Shown here: one piece after another, positions 8,129-18,900 of the stretch
Position numbering within the stretch: the stretch's first letter is position 1
How the letters are laid out: each line of letters begins with the position of its first letter
Notes under the pieces: model-generated
What the model saw: the letters and a program-made list of their open reading frames with translations, nothing else
What the model was told of the DNA's origin: nothing
Database searches by the model: none
Position numbers and translations under genes: made by a program
NCBI GenBank assembly: GCA_019918135.1
Contig: WBZZ01005336.1
Coordinates: forward strand, 108,839 to 172,838
DNA: 64,000 nt
Source of the DNA: Paulinella micropora
Taxonomy: Eukaryota; Cercozoa; Imbricatea; Euglyphida; Paulinellidae
Direction of reading: 5' to 3'

Positions 8129-8967
8129 GTACATGAGTATTTCCTGGTTCCAGGGCCAGACGTGGGTGGCGGAGCCGCCCGTGACTTGGTTAATGAGTTC
8201 CGGCCCCTGCTGCGCCACGAGCCGTGTCTGTAGGGTGGTGAGGCAGTCGTTGATGGTTTTGCGGAACATTTGCGAGGGCCCGAGCAGCACGGCGGGGCGT
8301 TCCCCCGTGGGTAGGTAGGGCAGGCAGCGGTCGGGGAGCATGACGCAGACGGTGCACTTCTGCCCCGAAGTGTTGGTTATTTTGTCGCCGTGCTGGAAGG
8401 TGGCGAGGCGGACGGTGACGACCCGCGCGCTGGCCTGGTAGCGGCCGCCGGGGGGGAGCGGGCGCAGGAGTTCGGCAAGGCCCCCGCGGAGGGATCGGGG
8501 TCCGCCACGCACAGCGCAGGGACTGTGCGTGGCGGACCCCGGGACCCTCCGCGGGGGGCTCCATCGTCTGCGGCGGAGTGGATGGCAAGGTAGGTCTGGG
8601 CGACCACGCCGCGCACCGCCGCGCGCACCTCGCGGACCACGCTTTCCTGCATCGTGAGGCCCGCCGCCGCCCCGCCACCGGCCGTGGGCTCTCCGCCGAG
8701 CGCCCGCAGCAGCCTGTCGCCTTGCAGAACCAGGCGACCTACCGCGGGGAGCCCCAGGCCCGCGTAGGGGCTCTCCCCGCGCTGAGCCTGCGCCGACAAT
8801 AGGTAACCCTCCGCCGACCTGGCCGCGCCGCTGCCACCACCACCCCCCCGCCAGACCTGCGTCAGGCGCCCGGCCCTGCGCAGGGCCTGCTCGTGCAACA
8901 GCGCGCGGGCACTGCATTCGCGCAGCCTCTCCCAGCCCCCCAGCCCGCTGCCCAGCCCGCTGCCGCC

Positions 8968-9042
8968 GGGGGGCATGCTGCCCCCCGAACCCCCCCTGCC
9001 TTCCCTCCAGCCCGCGCTAGCGGGCTGGGCAGCATGCCCCCC
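8968..9042. mobile_element. 75-bp palindromic element with 16-bp terminal inverted repeats, in RPB2
   Basis: Starts GGGGGGCATGCTGCCC and ends GGGCAGCATGCCCCCC, exact inverted repeats, with a CCCGCGCTAGCGGGC palindrome inside. Length 75 bp is 25 codons, so the RPB2 frame stays open and gains a Gly/Ala/Pro/Ser segment. Extra half-elements flank it (8940-8967 and 9043-9100). Confidence 0.85.
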
Positions 9043-9472
9043 GGCAGCCTGCCCCCCGGGGGGCAGGAGGCCCCCTCCAGCCCGCGGTAGCGGGCTGGGC
9101 CTGAGTTGGAAGGTGTCGCGGTAGCTCTTGTGCTCGACGTGGGCAAAGACCCCGCGGTCGACGGCGCCCTGTGACCAGACAGTTCCGTCGTCCTGGTTGT
9201 GGGACCAGGCGCGGTATGCGACTGGCACGTTGACGCACAGGGGCTGCAGCCCCACGGTGCAGGCCACCAGGGGCGCCTCCAACAAGCCGCGCTCGCCGTG
9301 CAGGAGCTCTTTGGTGGAGTTGGCCAGGACGCGCCCGGGCCGATTCTGTGCAATCGCCTGGGTCTGCATCCCCGCCGCGTACACCAGACGGGGCCCCGTC
9401 ACGTGCTCGTGGAACAGGGTCAGCGATGAAGAAAAACCCAGGTGCTGCGCCGGCGACACATCCACCCAGTCG

Positions 9473-9532
9473 GGGGGCATGCTGCCCCCCGAACCCCCCC
9501 TGCCCGCCTTCCAGCCCGCGCCAGCGCGCTGG
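9473..9532. mobile_element. Partial palindromic element in RPB2
   Basis: GGGGGGCATGCTGCCCCCCG followed by AACCCCCCCTGCC and a decayed core (CCCGCGCCAGCGCG). It sits at the same RPB2 site as the larger insertion at 31690-31848 in block 2 and keeps the frame open. Confidence 0.75.
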
Positions 9533-11663
9533 CTGGCGAGTTTGGCTAGGCTTTCACAGCCGAGCTGGCAGGCGGCTTCTTGGACGGAGAGCCAGGCAAG
9601 CACCCCTGCCTCGCGCAGCGCACGCCAGCAAGCGATGTCCTCGGAGGTAGCGACGCGTGCGCAGTTGCTGATTTCGTAGGACAGACCGGGCGTGGGCGCG
9701 AGGGGCAGTCCGCAGAGGGTGCGCAGCCGCTTCAGCCCCCAGGCCCGCCGTACTTGAGTGGGCAGCACCACCCGTTCTCGGTCTACGTGCAGCACGGGGG
9801 CGGCCAGGCGGCCGGGGTGAACGTGGATGAGCAGGCGGCGTTCGGTGTGGTCGAGCAGGACCCCCAGGTGTCGCAGCGCCAGGCCCCCCGCCTCCAGAAC
9901 GTGCGTGCGCTGTGCGCCTCGCTTGAGGGTGCGCAGCTGACGTGCCAGCACCTCCGCGGCCTCCGCCCCCCCAACCACAAACCCCACCAAGCGCCCGAAA
10001 CATTCCACCGCATATGTCTCCGACCCGAGGACCGCGGAGGCCCGGCGCGGCAGCGGCGCGCAGCGCAGCACGAGCCAGTCCTCCAGCGCACCCGACCACT
10101 CAGGTGGCAGCTCGGGCACGACGGTAGTGAAGAGCGCCAGACGCTTGTCGTAGCCCGACTAGCTGGACTTGCTGGTTTCGCAGGGGTCCAGGAAGCCCAT
10201 CTGTGATATATCAAAGCGCTGGTCCGAGGTCATTCCCTGGCCGTTAGGCGCCATCTGGCATACGCGCCTGGCCAGCGAGTACTTCTTGGCCAGATTTCCC
10301 CGGAATTGTTGCAGTGCACGCTGCAGCGGCTGCCCGTCCTCACCAGTGACGCCCCCCGCCACGGGGGCGACCCCCGCCACGGGTCTGTCCCTGGGCGAAG
10401 TGAACTCTTGGAAACTCCGGCTAAGCTGGCGCGAGTCAAACAAATGTGCGGGGGGGACGCACACCGCTAGCCCAGCCCAGGAGGCCAGACGGGATTGCAA
10501 GCAAACCTTTTCCTTGTTCACCGCGCGCTTTAGGTTGTGAGCGTAGAGCTGAGCTAGCAGCACCGCTCTGTTCTGCAGGGCCAGCGGGTCCGACAACCCC
10601 GCCTGGCTGGGGACCCCGTGGCTGCCCAGCAGTCCAGGCAGCCCCGCCTCGGCCCGACAAAGCATACGGGCGCTGTCCGCTAGGTGCTCTGCCTTGCGCT
10701 CGTCGCCGTAGGCAGCGACCTCCCGCTCGCGCTCCTCGTCCAGGGAGTAGCTGGCGACTAGCGTCCAAACCACCGGGGGCAGCCCCCCGGCGGCCCCGGG
10801 GGGGTGCACCTGCCGCCGCAGGTATTGCGCGAGCCACGGCCGTTCCCCTGGAAAGATGTGCAACAGATACCGCTGCCGCAGCCACCACAAGCCCTGACGT
10901 TCGATCTCCTCGACGCTGGCCTCCTTACTACGCAGAAGCCATAGCTGTCCCAAACAAAACAGTGCCTGACGGCGCGTGCGCACGCCCTCGTTCAGCTGCC
11001 ATGAACGCTCCAGCAGGTCAATGTACAGCGCCTCGACAGCTAGGTCGTCCCCGCGCACCACCAACTGCCGTAGCCTGGCCCAAGAGTCCACACCCAGCGC
11101 ACGCCAGAGCAAGACCATAGGCAGATCGCATGGTTGACCAACAAAGACCCGCGCGCTTAGGACGGGCTGTGCCGAATCGTTCTTGACCTGCGCACGGACA
11201 AACTGAGCTAGGCACTCGCGGGGGAGCGATGCAGAGGTAGTACGCGCGCAGCGCCACTCCAGTGCGTGCTTCGTCCAGTCCATAGCAAAGTCACGCGGCG
11301 GTTTGTTTTGCACGTTCCCAAACCCCACCGCCAGCGTAGGGTCACTGCCGGCCGCTGGCGGTGAGGTTTCCCAGACGACGTTGGGGTACAACAACAAACG
11401 ACGCTGTCGCTTTGTTCCGATCACGGTCCCCTCTTGATTGCGCATGTTTTCGGCGTGGTACTCGGCCGTTGTCTGTTTGGCCGCCCCTCCCGATAACTCG
11501 TCCTCCCTCTCTACGCGCTCTTCCTCTTCTTCATCCTCCTCCTCGTCTCTCTCGTACTCTCCTTCCTCTTCCTTCTCGCCCTCTTCCTGTTCCGGCAGAA
11601 CCTCTGCTGTCACTTCCTCTTCTTCTAGCTCGATCTCGTGGTCATTGTCTTCCTCTTCCACAT

Positions 11664-11706
11664 CTTCTTCTTCTTCTTCTTCTTCTTCTTCTTCTTCTTC
11701 TTCTTG
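11664..11706. repeat. (TTC)n microsatellite coding poly-Glu in RPB2, short allele
   Basis: About 14 TTC units on the plus strand, read as poly-Glu on the minus strand within a longer acidic stretch (about 11500-11745). The same site has roughly 27 units at 33981-34060 and about 33 at 62403-62502. Confidence 0.9.
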
Positions 11707-12918
11707 CGCTTCTCGCTCCCCTTCTTCTTTCTCCTGTCTCTTTTTGCTTTTCTTGGCTACACACGGCACTGCCCCCCGGGCGCGTCCTGGCCGTGCCCGG
11801 GGGGGCTGCTGTCGCCCCCCCCCCCCCCCCCCCAGCGCGCTGCTCAGCTGGTGCCAACGGACAGTCGGCGCCCCCCGAGCCGCTGGCCTTGGTTGTTTCC
11901 GTCTTGTCGGCTTGCCCCGTACGCCACGCCACGGCTCGACGCCTGGTCCCGCCCGGGGTGCTGGCCCCCGCACAAATCTTGTAAACTTCTCGAACTATCT
12001 GGCCTGGCTGCTGCCCCAACTGGGAAGTACGACAGAGGGATGTATCTGGTGCACGCCCGCTGAGGGCGTTGTTTCGCCTGTCCCATTGACGGATTAACGC
12101 ATGGTCCAAGGGGGGAGTCTCGCACCCCTCCAGCGCCCAACACACGCCGTCCAGCAGAACGAACGGCACCCACGAACCTATCTCCATCCCCGCCAGCGTG
12201 TGCTGCAAGTGGTCGCCCGCGTGAAGACGCAGCCAGCGCTCGCTCTCGGCCCAGCTCCGCAGTGCGCTGGAGGGTGGCAAGTTTACTGGCCAAGGCAGCG
12301 ACAACAGGCGAATTACTTCTGGGGGTGGAAACAACTCGCCCGGCTCAGCCGGCACCTCCGTCATGGCGCGGTCGGGGCCCTGACACTCGAACAGGGACCA
12401 AGTCACCCGCGCCAGCAAACCTGCCGACCACGTTCCGCCCATTTCGCACACCTGTTCAAAGCACCCACTGGGGTCCTCGAAACCGGCGAATTCGACTCCC
12501 AGCTTCAGTACGTAACGCCTCCCCGAGTCTGTCGTCGTCATGCGCGGGGGGATCGTTACTAACCTAGGCACACACAGCCGCGCGCCGCCCTCTGCCTGGG
12601 TCTCTAGCCAGGGACCCAAAGCATTACGCAGCGCACTGCCTTGATTTCTCTTTTTGCGCAGACGCTCAAACTCCTTTTCATCCACTTGTCGGCCGACAGC
12701 TTGGCCACCTGTTTGGGCGCCGCGTACAACACAAAATAGCGCAAGCTTTCTACCGCCCCGCGGTTGAGCTTAAATTCTTCTTCCAGAAACGCTAGGGCCA
12801 AAGACCCTGATTCATCCACGGTTGCAATAGCCCGGGGGGCTGGCAGCGCCGCTAGGTCTGCGTCTGTTTCTTCTTGTTCACGTATGATAGCCGCTATCGT
12901 AGCTGCATCCGCTTGCAT

Positions 12919-13222
12919 CGTCACAGCAACTCTTCCTCTCCCTCTTCTTGCCTTGCGAATTTGTGTTCTTCCCTTCTCCTCAATAGAAAAAAAGAGGGGA
13001 GACGAGACGGGCCTCGCACACACTCTCCCCCCCCCCCCCACTCTCTCTCTCTCTCTCTCATCACCCCCGCCCTTCACTCCCCTCCTCTTTCTTCCCCGTC
13101 TTCTCTTCTTCCCCCTCCCCCCTTCTCCCCCTCTAGCTGTCCGAAAGTTTTGTAATTGACTGCAACAAAACAAACAGTCTTGTTTAATGGCTTGGATGTA
13201 CAACTGCGGCAGCCCACCTCTT
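12919..13222. promoter_or_regulatory. Spacer upstream of RPB2 with C run and (CT)n tract
   Basis: Between the RPB2 start and the 3' end of the next minus-strand gene. Contains a C run at about 13026-13040, (CT)n, and a TTTAAT (minus-strand ATTAAA) near 13182 that could end the upstream gene. RPB2 transcription must start in this interval, but no TATA box is obvious. The block 2 spacer (35283-35618) carries about 30 extra bp around 35493-35525. Confidence 0.5.
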
Positions 13223-15670
13223 TTAAACACAACGCGCTAGTATCTTTTTAGCGGCCGCCGCGAATTGGGCAAGCTCATGCGCAAGCCAACTCCGCTGCAG
13301 CCACCTGGACAAGGGTTCAACCAAGTACTCGGTATTAGTCCACTGCCGATCCGGCGGTAGCAAGAGCTCGGGCATGTCCCACCGACAACTCCGGTGCGCG
13401 AACGCTGCCACCTCCGCCCAGAGATCCAGTGCCTCTTTTACACAAAGCTGAGCCTCTGACGCCAGGGTACGAGAACAGCGCAGCAACTCCGGGGCGGGCG
13501 TGTCCAAGAGCGCTTGCGTTAACAATTGGCCCCATGGTTCGAGCGCGCCTGGTTGAAACCTCAGCCCGGCCGGTACGTCGCCAGCGGCGGGCCACCCTGC
13601 GGCAAGTCTAGCCTCCTCTACCTGTTGCAACAATTCGTACTCCTCACGACAGCTTTCTTGCAGAGACGACCTGGCCGCCGACCGGCCGGCCGACTCCGTT
13701 AAGAGCCTCTGGACCAGGCGGTCGTACCCCTGCAGAGCCAGCACCCACAGCCTGCCTAGCCCCGGCCGAACAGATTCTTCAAAGTAGCCCCGGCAAGACT
13801 GCGCGGCAGGGGCGCAGGCCAGCCGACCTCCGGTCCAATAGATAGACAACAGCCACAAGGAACACACCAACGCCTTTCGTTCTTGCCAGATAGGACCCAA
13901 CAGATAAACCTCGAGGCCAATCTGCTGCTGCTTAGCGGTCTCGCCCTTTTCTTCATCTCCTCCTCCTATGGACAGCGGCTCCTGCCCCCAAGCACGTTGT
14001 TACACCTCGTCGCACAAGGCCTGAAGAAGCCGTTCGGTCAGCGGCCGCTCCCCCGGGCCTGCTGACATCATCCCCAAAGCGTGCGCGCCCGCCAGGAGCT
14101 GCCGGTACCGACCGAGCGCCTGCCTGTGGTAAGAACGCGCATGTTGGGCCACGAGTTTTTCGTACGCACTGCTCAGTGCCTCACAAGCCCCCCAATCCAT
14201 GCGCCTCGCATGGTTTGGAGAGCTCCCTGGCCCCTCTATCAATCTCTCTAGCTTGGGCAATAGCCCATGGAATAGTTGTACAAGCATACGGGCCAGGGTG
14301 CCGCGGTCTTTGTCGAACAATGGGCGCGTGGAGGCGTCGGCTGCATCCTCTCTGGGAGCCCTAGCCCACAGCTGGTGCGCCTGGACCTGTTGGATAAAGC
14401 ACGGAGAGTTTGCTGTGTCTAGCACATCCATAATGAAACCTCCGCTCTGCTGAGAGAGATTGAGCACGTTCAGCCAGATCTGGACGAAATGCTGGCCTAG
14501 CCAGTCGACTGACAGACCGTCTCCTCCTCCTGCGCCATCCTTTCTTTCTCCACTCCCCCGTGCGGGCAGGCTGGGCTGCGTATCGGCGAACGGGTTGATC
14601 ACGTCTTGGCAGGTGTCACTCTCTGCCCTGCCGACACTTCTTGTCAGCAGCGCTGGCAGCCGCCCCCAGCCCTCGTAGCGGGGCAGGGCCCTTGCCCACT
14701 CCCGAAATTAGTCCTGGCCTGGCATCGGGGCCCGATCCGGGGAGCCCCAAACGGTCAGCACACAAGACCTCAGCGCCGGCAGGGCCGCGCGCTCCCAGGC
14801 CGTCTCTTCGGCCAAGACGCCGCCCTGATAGGCGGCGACCAGAATCTCAGCACTCGCGCCGCGCGCGGCGCCCAGCAGGCACTCGTCTTGGCAGCGTTTA
14901 AGACCCCCCGCAAAACAACGCAAAGCCCCACGTCTGGCCGCGCCTTCGGAGTCGCGGGCTCTAAGACTCTGGAGTGCCGCGGCTCTTGTCATCGTCGTCG
15001 GGTGGTCGGGGCTGGCTGTGGGTGCTGCTCGGAAGGCCGCTACTAGCCGGTGCACCGTCTGCCACAACAGAACGTCCACTTGTAACGGCTCGCTGCCGTG
15101 ACGGCGCTGGGTAAAGTGTTGCGTCAGCCCCAGCAGCGGCCAGCCGCGTCTACCCTGCAAATAGGACAGGCCTCTTTCTAAGCAGCTACCGACTGCTAAA
15201 AGCCGTGGTAGGGGCGTGTCCGCTAGCTCTTTTGTGTTCCCGAACATGCTCTGGAGCGACACTGTCTCTGACAAAAAGCCTTCTAGCTGCGCTCGCACGG
15301 GGGGCGGCAGGCTGCCCACGGCCGTAGCCCGAGCTTGCAGGACTCGCCGGATGTTCTGGCTGATGAACGACAGGGGGCGTTCCAGCAACCACGCCGGGTT
15401 GGGGAAGAACACGTGAACCAGTATATCGCGAAAGCAAAACACCGCCCGCCTGCGGCCCGCCGCACAAAAACTTGTGCTTGCAAACTCTGGGCAGCACATG
15501 TGTGCTGCATGCATGAACACGCACTCGTGCTCGCACTCGTGCCCCCCAGCCTGGTGCCCGTCGTTGCCTCCTTTATTTCTGACTTGCGAGAGCGCGTCGG
15601 CCACTGCTACATATTAGTGCGCAGCTGCTCTCTGACATCTTTGTACAAAGACTCGACTGTCCAAGACCAT
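13223..15670 (-). pseudogene. 812-residue-type unknown viral protein, block 1 copy (three stops)
   Basis: Homolog of the intact gene at 35619-38057. Start chosen at ATG 15670 (MVLDSRVFVQ). Relative to block 2 it has three in-frame stop codons: one from a 3-bp insertion near 15613-15616, one where a Ser codon reads TAA near 14709, and one where a Gln codon reads TAA near 14000. It also carries a harmless extra Met codon near 14068. None of the stops is in a homopolymer, so real decay is likelier than sequencing error. Function unknown; see the block 2 copy for the domain description. Confidence 0.8.
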
Positions 15671-15910
15671 CGTCACACTTGTTCCGCCAAGCCTCTCTTT
15701 CTCTCTCTTTCTCTCTTTCGATTTTGTCTTGAGAGATCATGCAAGGCAGTGTAAGTAAGGAGAGGGGAGGGGGGGAGGGGAGGGGGGGGGGAAGGGGCCA
15801 GAGAGAGAGAGAGAGAGCGGGGAGGTTCTGCCCCCCCCCTTTTTCTCTTCCCTTGACTGTAAGCAAAAAACTAAAGCTAGATTTTTTTGGTTGAAAAAAA
15901 GGGGAGACAA
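15671..15910. promoter_or_regulatory. Divergent promoter region with CTTT, G and GA tracts
   Basis: Separates two divergent genes (minus from 15670, plus from 15911), so both promoters must lie within 240 bp. It consists of TCTCTTTCTCTC tracts, G runs with single A interruptions, (AG)n and a C run. Block 2 has the same spacer at 38058-38304 with length changes only in the tracts. No TATA box is clear. Confidence 0.55.
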
Positions 15911-18900
15911 ATGTGGGCATATAAGCTACTGATCGCAGCCTGCATGATAGCGGGCTGCGCAGTCAAGGTCAGGGCCGCCACGCTGCGCAGCGTCGTGACC
16001 GATTCGGTACAGCGGAACGACGAGTATGGGTTGGGCGAGGCCGTCACAGAACATCTGCTGACCCTAGACTTTGAACTCTGCCAACGCCCCTTTGCCAATG
16101 CCCCCGACGAGATCAGGCTGTTGCTAAACCTGACCGGAGGCAGACGTGTCCCCGTCAAGATCAGTTGTAACGGCGTCTTCCATGAGACGCTACTCCGCCC
16201 GCTCGAGTACCTACCCTTGCAGCTCAAGTTGCACGAGCACATCTCGTGCGAGGGCGACGTGGCCAACCAAGCGCTTGTGACAGGGGGCAGCCAGGTGGGC
16301 TCCCTGTATGGCAGAACAGCGGGAGCTGATGCTACCCTTAGTCAGGCCTTGGGAGAACTGCTGGCTCACGACTGGAACTCGCCCGGCAGCTCTGGCGGCG
16401 GAATGCCCCGCCGGGTCCTGTTGCAACAGACAGTGCCGTCCCCCCAGGAAGCCACGCCCGCAGGCAGCGCCGGGCTCTCCCCCGCAGCCCCCCTGTGCGG
16501 GGGCGTCCCGGCGGATTGTGCGAGCATGCAACATTACCACCCGCAGGTTCTGCGGGACTACCAGAAGAGTTACATGGAGGCGAGCGTCTACGACTACGAG
16601 CAGACTCTGATCCGGGGCGCTAAGCTGACCAAACTCTTTCTGCACGAGCTCAACTACAGCCGCCGTTGTCTAGCACCTTTGCTCTGTAGCCTAGGCGACG
16701 GAGGCCGGGGCAGGTTTGTGGGGCTCGCTGTGCATCAGCGCCGGGCGCTGGAGCTGCACCAAACGCAAGCGCGGATTCGCTTGGCCACGGCGTACAGAAC
16801 GTCGTTCATCCCGGCCGAACCCCCCGGGGACAGCGAGAGGACCAAGAAATTGGAAACGGCGCTTGCTGCCTCGCTGGCAATCATGGGAGGTACGGCGTTA
16901 GCTATGCCGATAATCGGGAAGGCATTCGCGATTGGGGCGGGGTTCAGCGCCCTGGTTAGTGGGATCTGGTTAGCCATTCAGAAGAAAAAGGACGGTAAAC
17001 AAACGGTCGAGCCCGATGACGAACAAACAGACAATATGTGGAACCAGTTCCTGCAAAACGACAAGAGCAGACAGCTGGTCGGCTGGACGCCCGTGGACGG
17101 ACGGCAAGCGTGCGCGGCCGCCCAGAGCCAATACTGGGAACAGCTCGTTTTGGCCCGCCAGGTGCCGAGCTATGTGCTCGACATCAGCCGAGTGGTATTT
17201 GGGGGCGACGCCAACGCGCCCCAGCCTGCACCCCTAGACCCCGGCCCGCTGAGGGGCGTCCTGACCGCCACGGCCATGTACGACTGGCTGCAAAAGGCAC
17301 GCCTTGCCCCGCAGTACGACGACGACAACGCAGGCAGCAGCCGCGGGGTGGCCCTGGTGACCGCGAAGCACCAGCTGCCTCCAGCACGGCGGGGCTACCC
17401 CCTCCAGTGGCAGTGGGACCCCCCTTGTCGCCCGCTGGCGCAGTCTCAGCCGTACGAGGCGCGCAAAGAGAGCGAGGCCTGCCGGGGGACGACGGAATCG
17501 TCGCAGCCGGGGCCCGACGCGCTATACCCGCGAGTCTTTGCCAGCGATAACCGCTGCAAATTTACCCCGGGCTCCGACAACGCGCGGGACACACAGGAGG
17601 CTTTCTCCTGCATCCCCGCGCGGGTGTTCCTTCGCCCCGGCGCCAGCCACCGCTGGAACAGCAGCGCCTGTGAGAGCCGAAGCGAGCGCGAGCTCTACTG
17701 CGGCCTGGCCGCGGACAACGCCGAATCGGCCAAGCTGGCGGCCGAATGCTCGGGGGGGAGCGCCGCGGGCCTGCGCGCCGACCTGCTCGACAGCCTGTGG
17801 CTGCTGCTGGACGAAGATGGTGGCGGGTTCATCGAGCCTCAGCACACCCAGGAGAGCGAGCTGGAACAGTTCCGCCGCTATTTCTGCACGGACGGCAAGC
17901 TGGCCGCAAGCCAGTTTTGGTTTCGCTCGGCGGGCGACCCTGGCAGCCCGGGCTGGCTCAAGGGCGCCGAGTGTCCCTGCGCTGAGTCGACCAACGAGGG
18001 GCTCCGGGGCTGCCCCGTGAACCCCTGGGAGCGCCTGGACCCCCGCCCGGGCACCGGCCACGGGCTACTTCGTACCCACGGGCAGGTCCAGGCCTGCGTG
18101 CGCAACCGTGGACACAGCTACTGCACGCCGCTGCTGGACTTTGCTTCTATGCACGCCGAGCTGCGCCAGGCGCCCGCCGCCCTGGAAGACAGGTGCAACA
18201 CGTCCTTTATGAACGCGCTCGGCAACGTCGCCGATTCCTCGGGCGCTGACCTCAAGGCGCTCATGCTGTACACCGAAGGCCAGATCAAGTCGCTGGAGGC
18301 GCTGGGCTTCAACTGCAGCAAGGCCCGCAGCCTGTGCCAGCTGGCTTCCGACTACGCAACCCCCGTCCTCAGCTTTGCGGAGGCTCAGAAGCAGTGTTCC
18401 GACACACGCGGCTCACCCTGCCAGCTGCCGCAGCCCTCCTCCCATTATCCCGACGGCGGGGTCGAGTACCTCAGATGGATAGCGCGGGTAGAGCGCTGCT
18501 ACGGCAACGCTGCGGCGGCGGGGGAGGTCCAGGCTGTCGAGGGCGCCACCTGCCGCCACCCTGACTCCACGAACCCCACGCGCCTGCCCCCTTTCAACCG
18601 CGGCTTCCTGAGCAAGGAGTCCTACGACATAGGCATAGGGGGCACCGTCGTAGAGCCGGCTACAAGACCAGGTCGGGCATCGACTACGAGACACGGTGCA
18701 AGCCCAACTACGCCGTGTCAGAGAGCACCGAGACGCTGCGCCTCACGGTGGCCAAGGCCGCGCTGGACGTGTCCGCCAACGCCGCGGCGCTGGAAAACTT
18801 TGTGTCCGAGGTGATGGGGAGCGGCTCCGACGGGATCGTGGCCATCGCGACCAAGCAGAGGGAGAACCTGGCACTGCAACTCAAGGGGTTGGGCCTGGCC

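Larger units (their letters stand above)
6928..12918 (-). pseudogene. Divergent RNA polymerase subunit RPB2, block 1 copy
   Basis: Second-largest RNA polymerase subunit, recognised by several aligned blocks in the right order from N to C: the LPMVLLWRALGV block (about 11090-11140), the lobe/fork region to about 10200, the hybrid-binding block with HEHVTGPRLVYAAGM, the metal-site region SHNQDDGTVWSQGAVDRG (about 9150-9205, acidic pair Asp-Asp), GDKITNTSGQKCTV with the conserved Lys (about 8360-8396), the FGFQYYMAEEK / KARHRGG clamp block and a C-terminal zinc finger (CNSCG ... CLTRSC, about 7060-7145). Conserved motifs are altered: PAETPEG of cellular RPB2 reads PCETSKSS here. A Glu-rich microsatellite interrupts the lobe. 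Several GC-rich palindromic elements sit inside the frame. Breaks: in-frame TAG at 10157-10159 (Lys in block 2), a frame change near the C18 run at 11815-11833, and shifts around the palindromic elements at 7790-8130. Start chosen as ATG 12918 (MQADAATIAAIIREQEETD). Confidence 0.93.
5123..13190 (+). repeat. Segmental repeat shared with 56261-64000
   Basis: Collinear and nearly identical to 56261-64000 except for minisatellite lengths and the RPB2 inversion in the latter. Homology starts at AGGACCATAC (5123 and 56261). To the left, block 1 has the tandem repeats and block 3 has the rest of the two-TM gene. Confidence 0.9.

Noticed and set aside
11438-12097. Serine- and leucine-rich plus-strand frames at the poly-Glu tract (also 33743-34414 and 62165-62893)
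   Set aside because: They are the reverse and shifted readings of the (TTC)n microsatellite inside RPB2.
6928-12918. RPB2 as the host's own RNA polymerase gene
   Set aside because: Too divergent at near-invariant motifs, three broken copies, no introns seen, and surrounded by viral-type genes.
13223-15670. Assignment of the 812-residue gene to herpesvirus UL32-like packaging proteins
   Set aside because: Only a loose Cys/His resemblance; no ordered motif match that I can defend.
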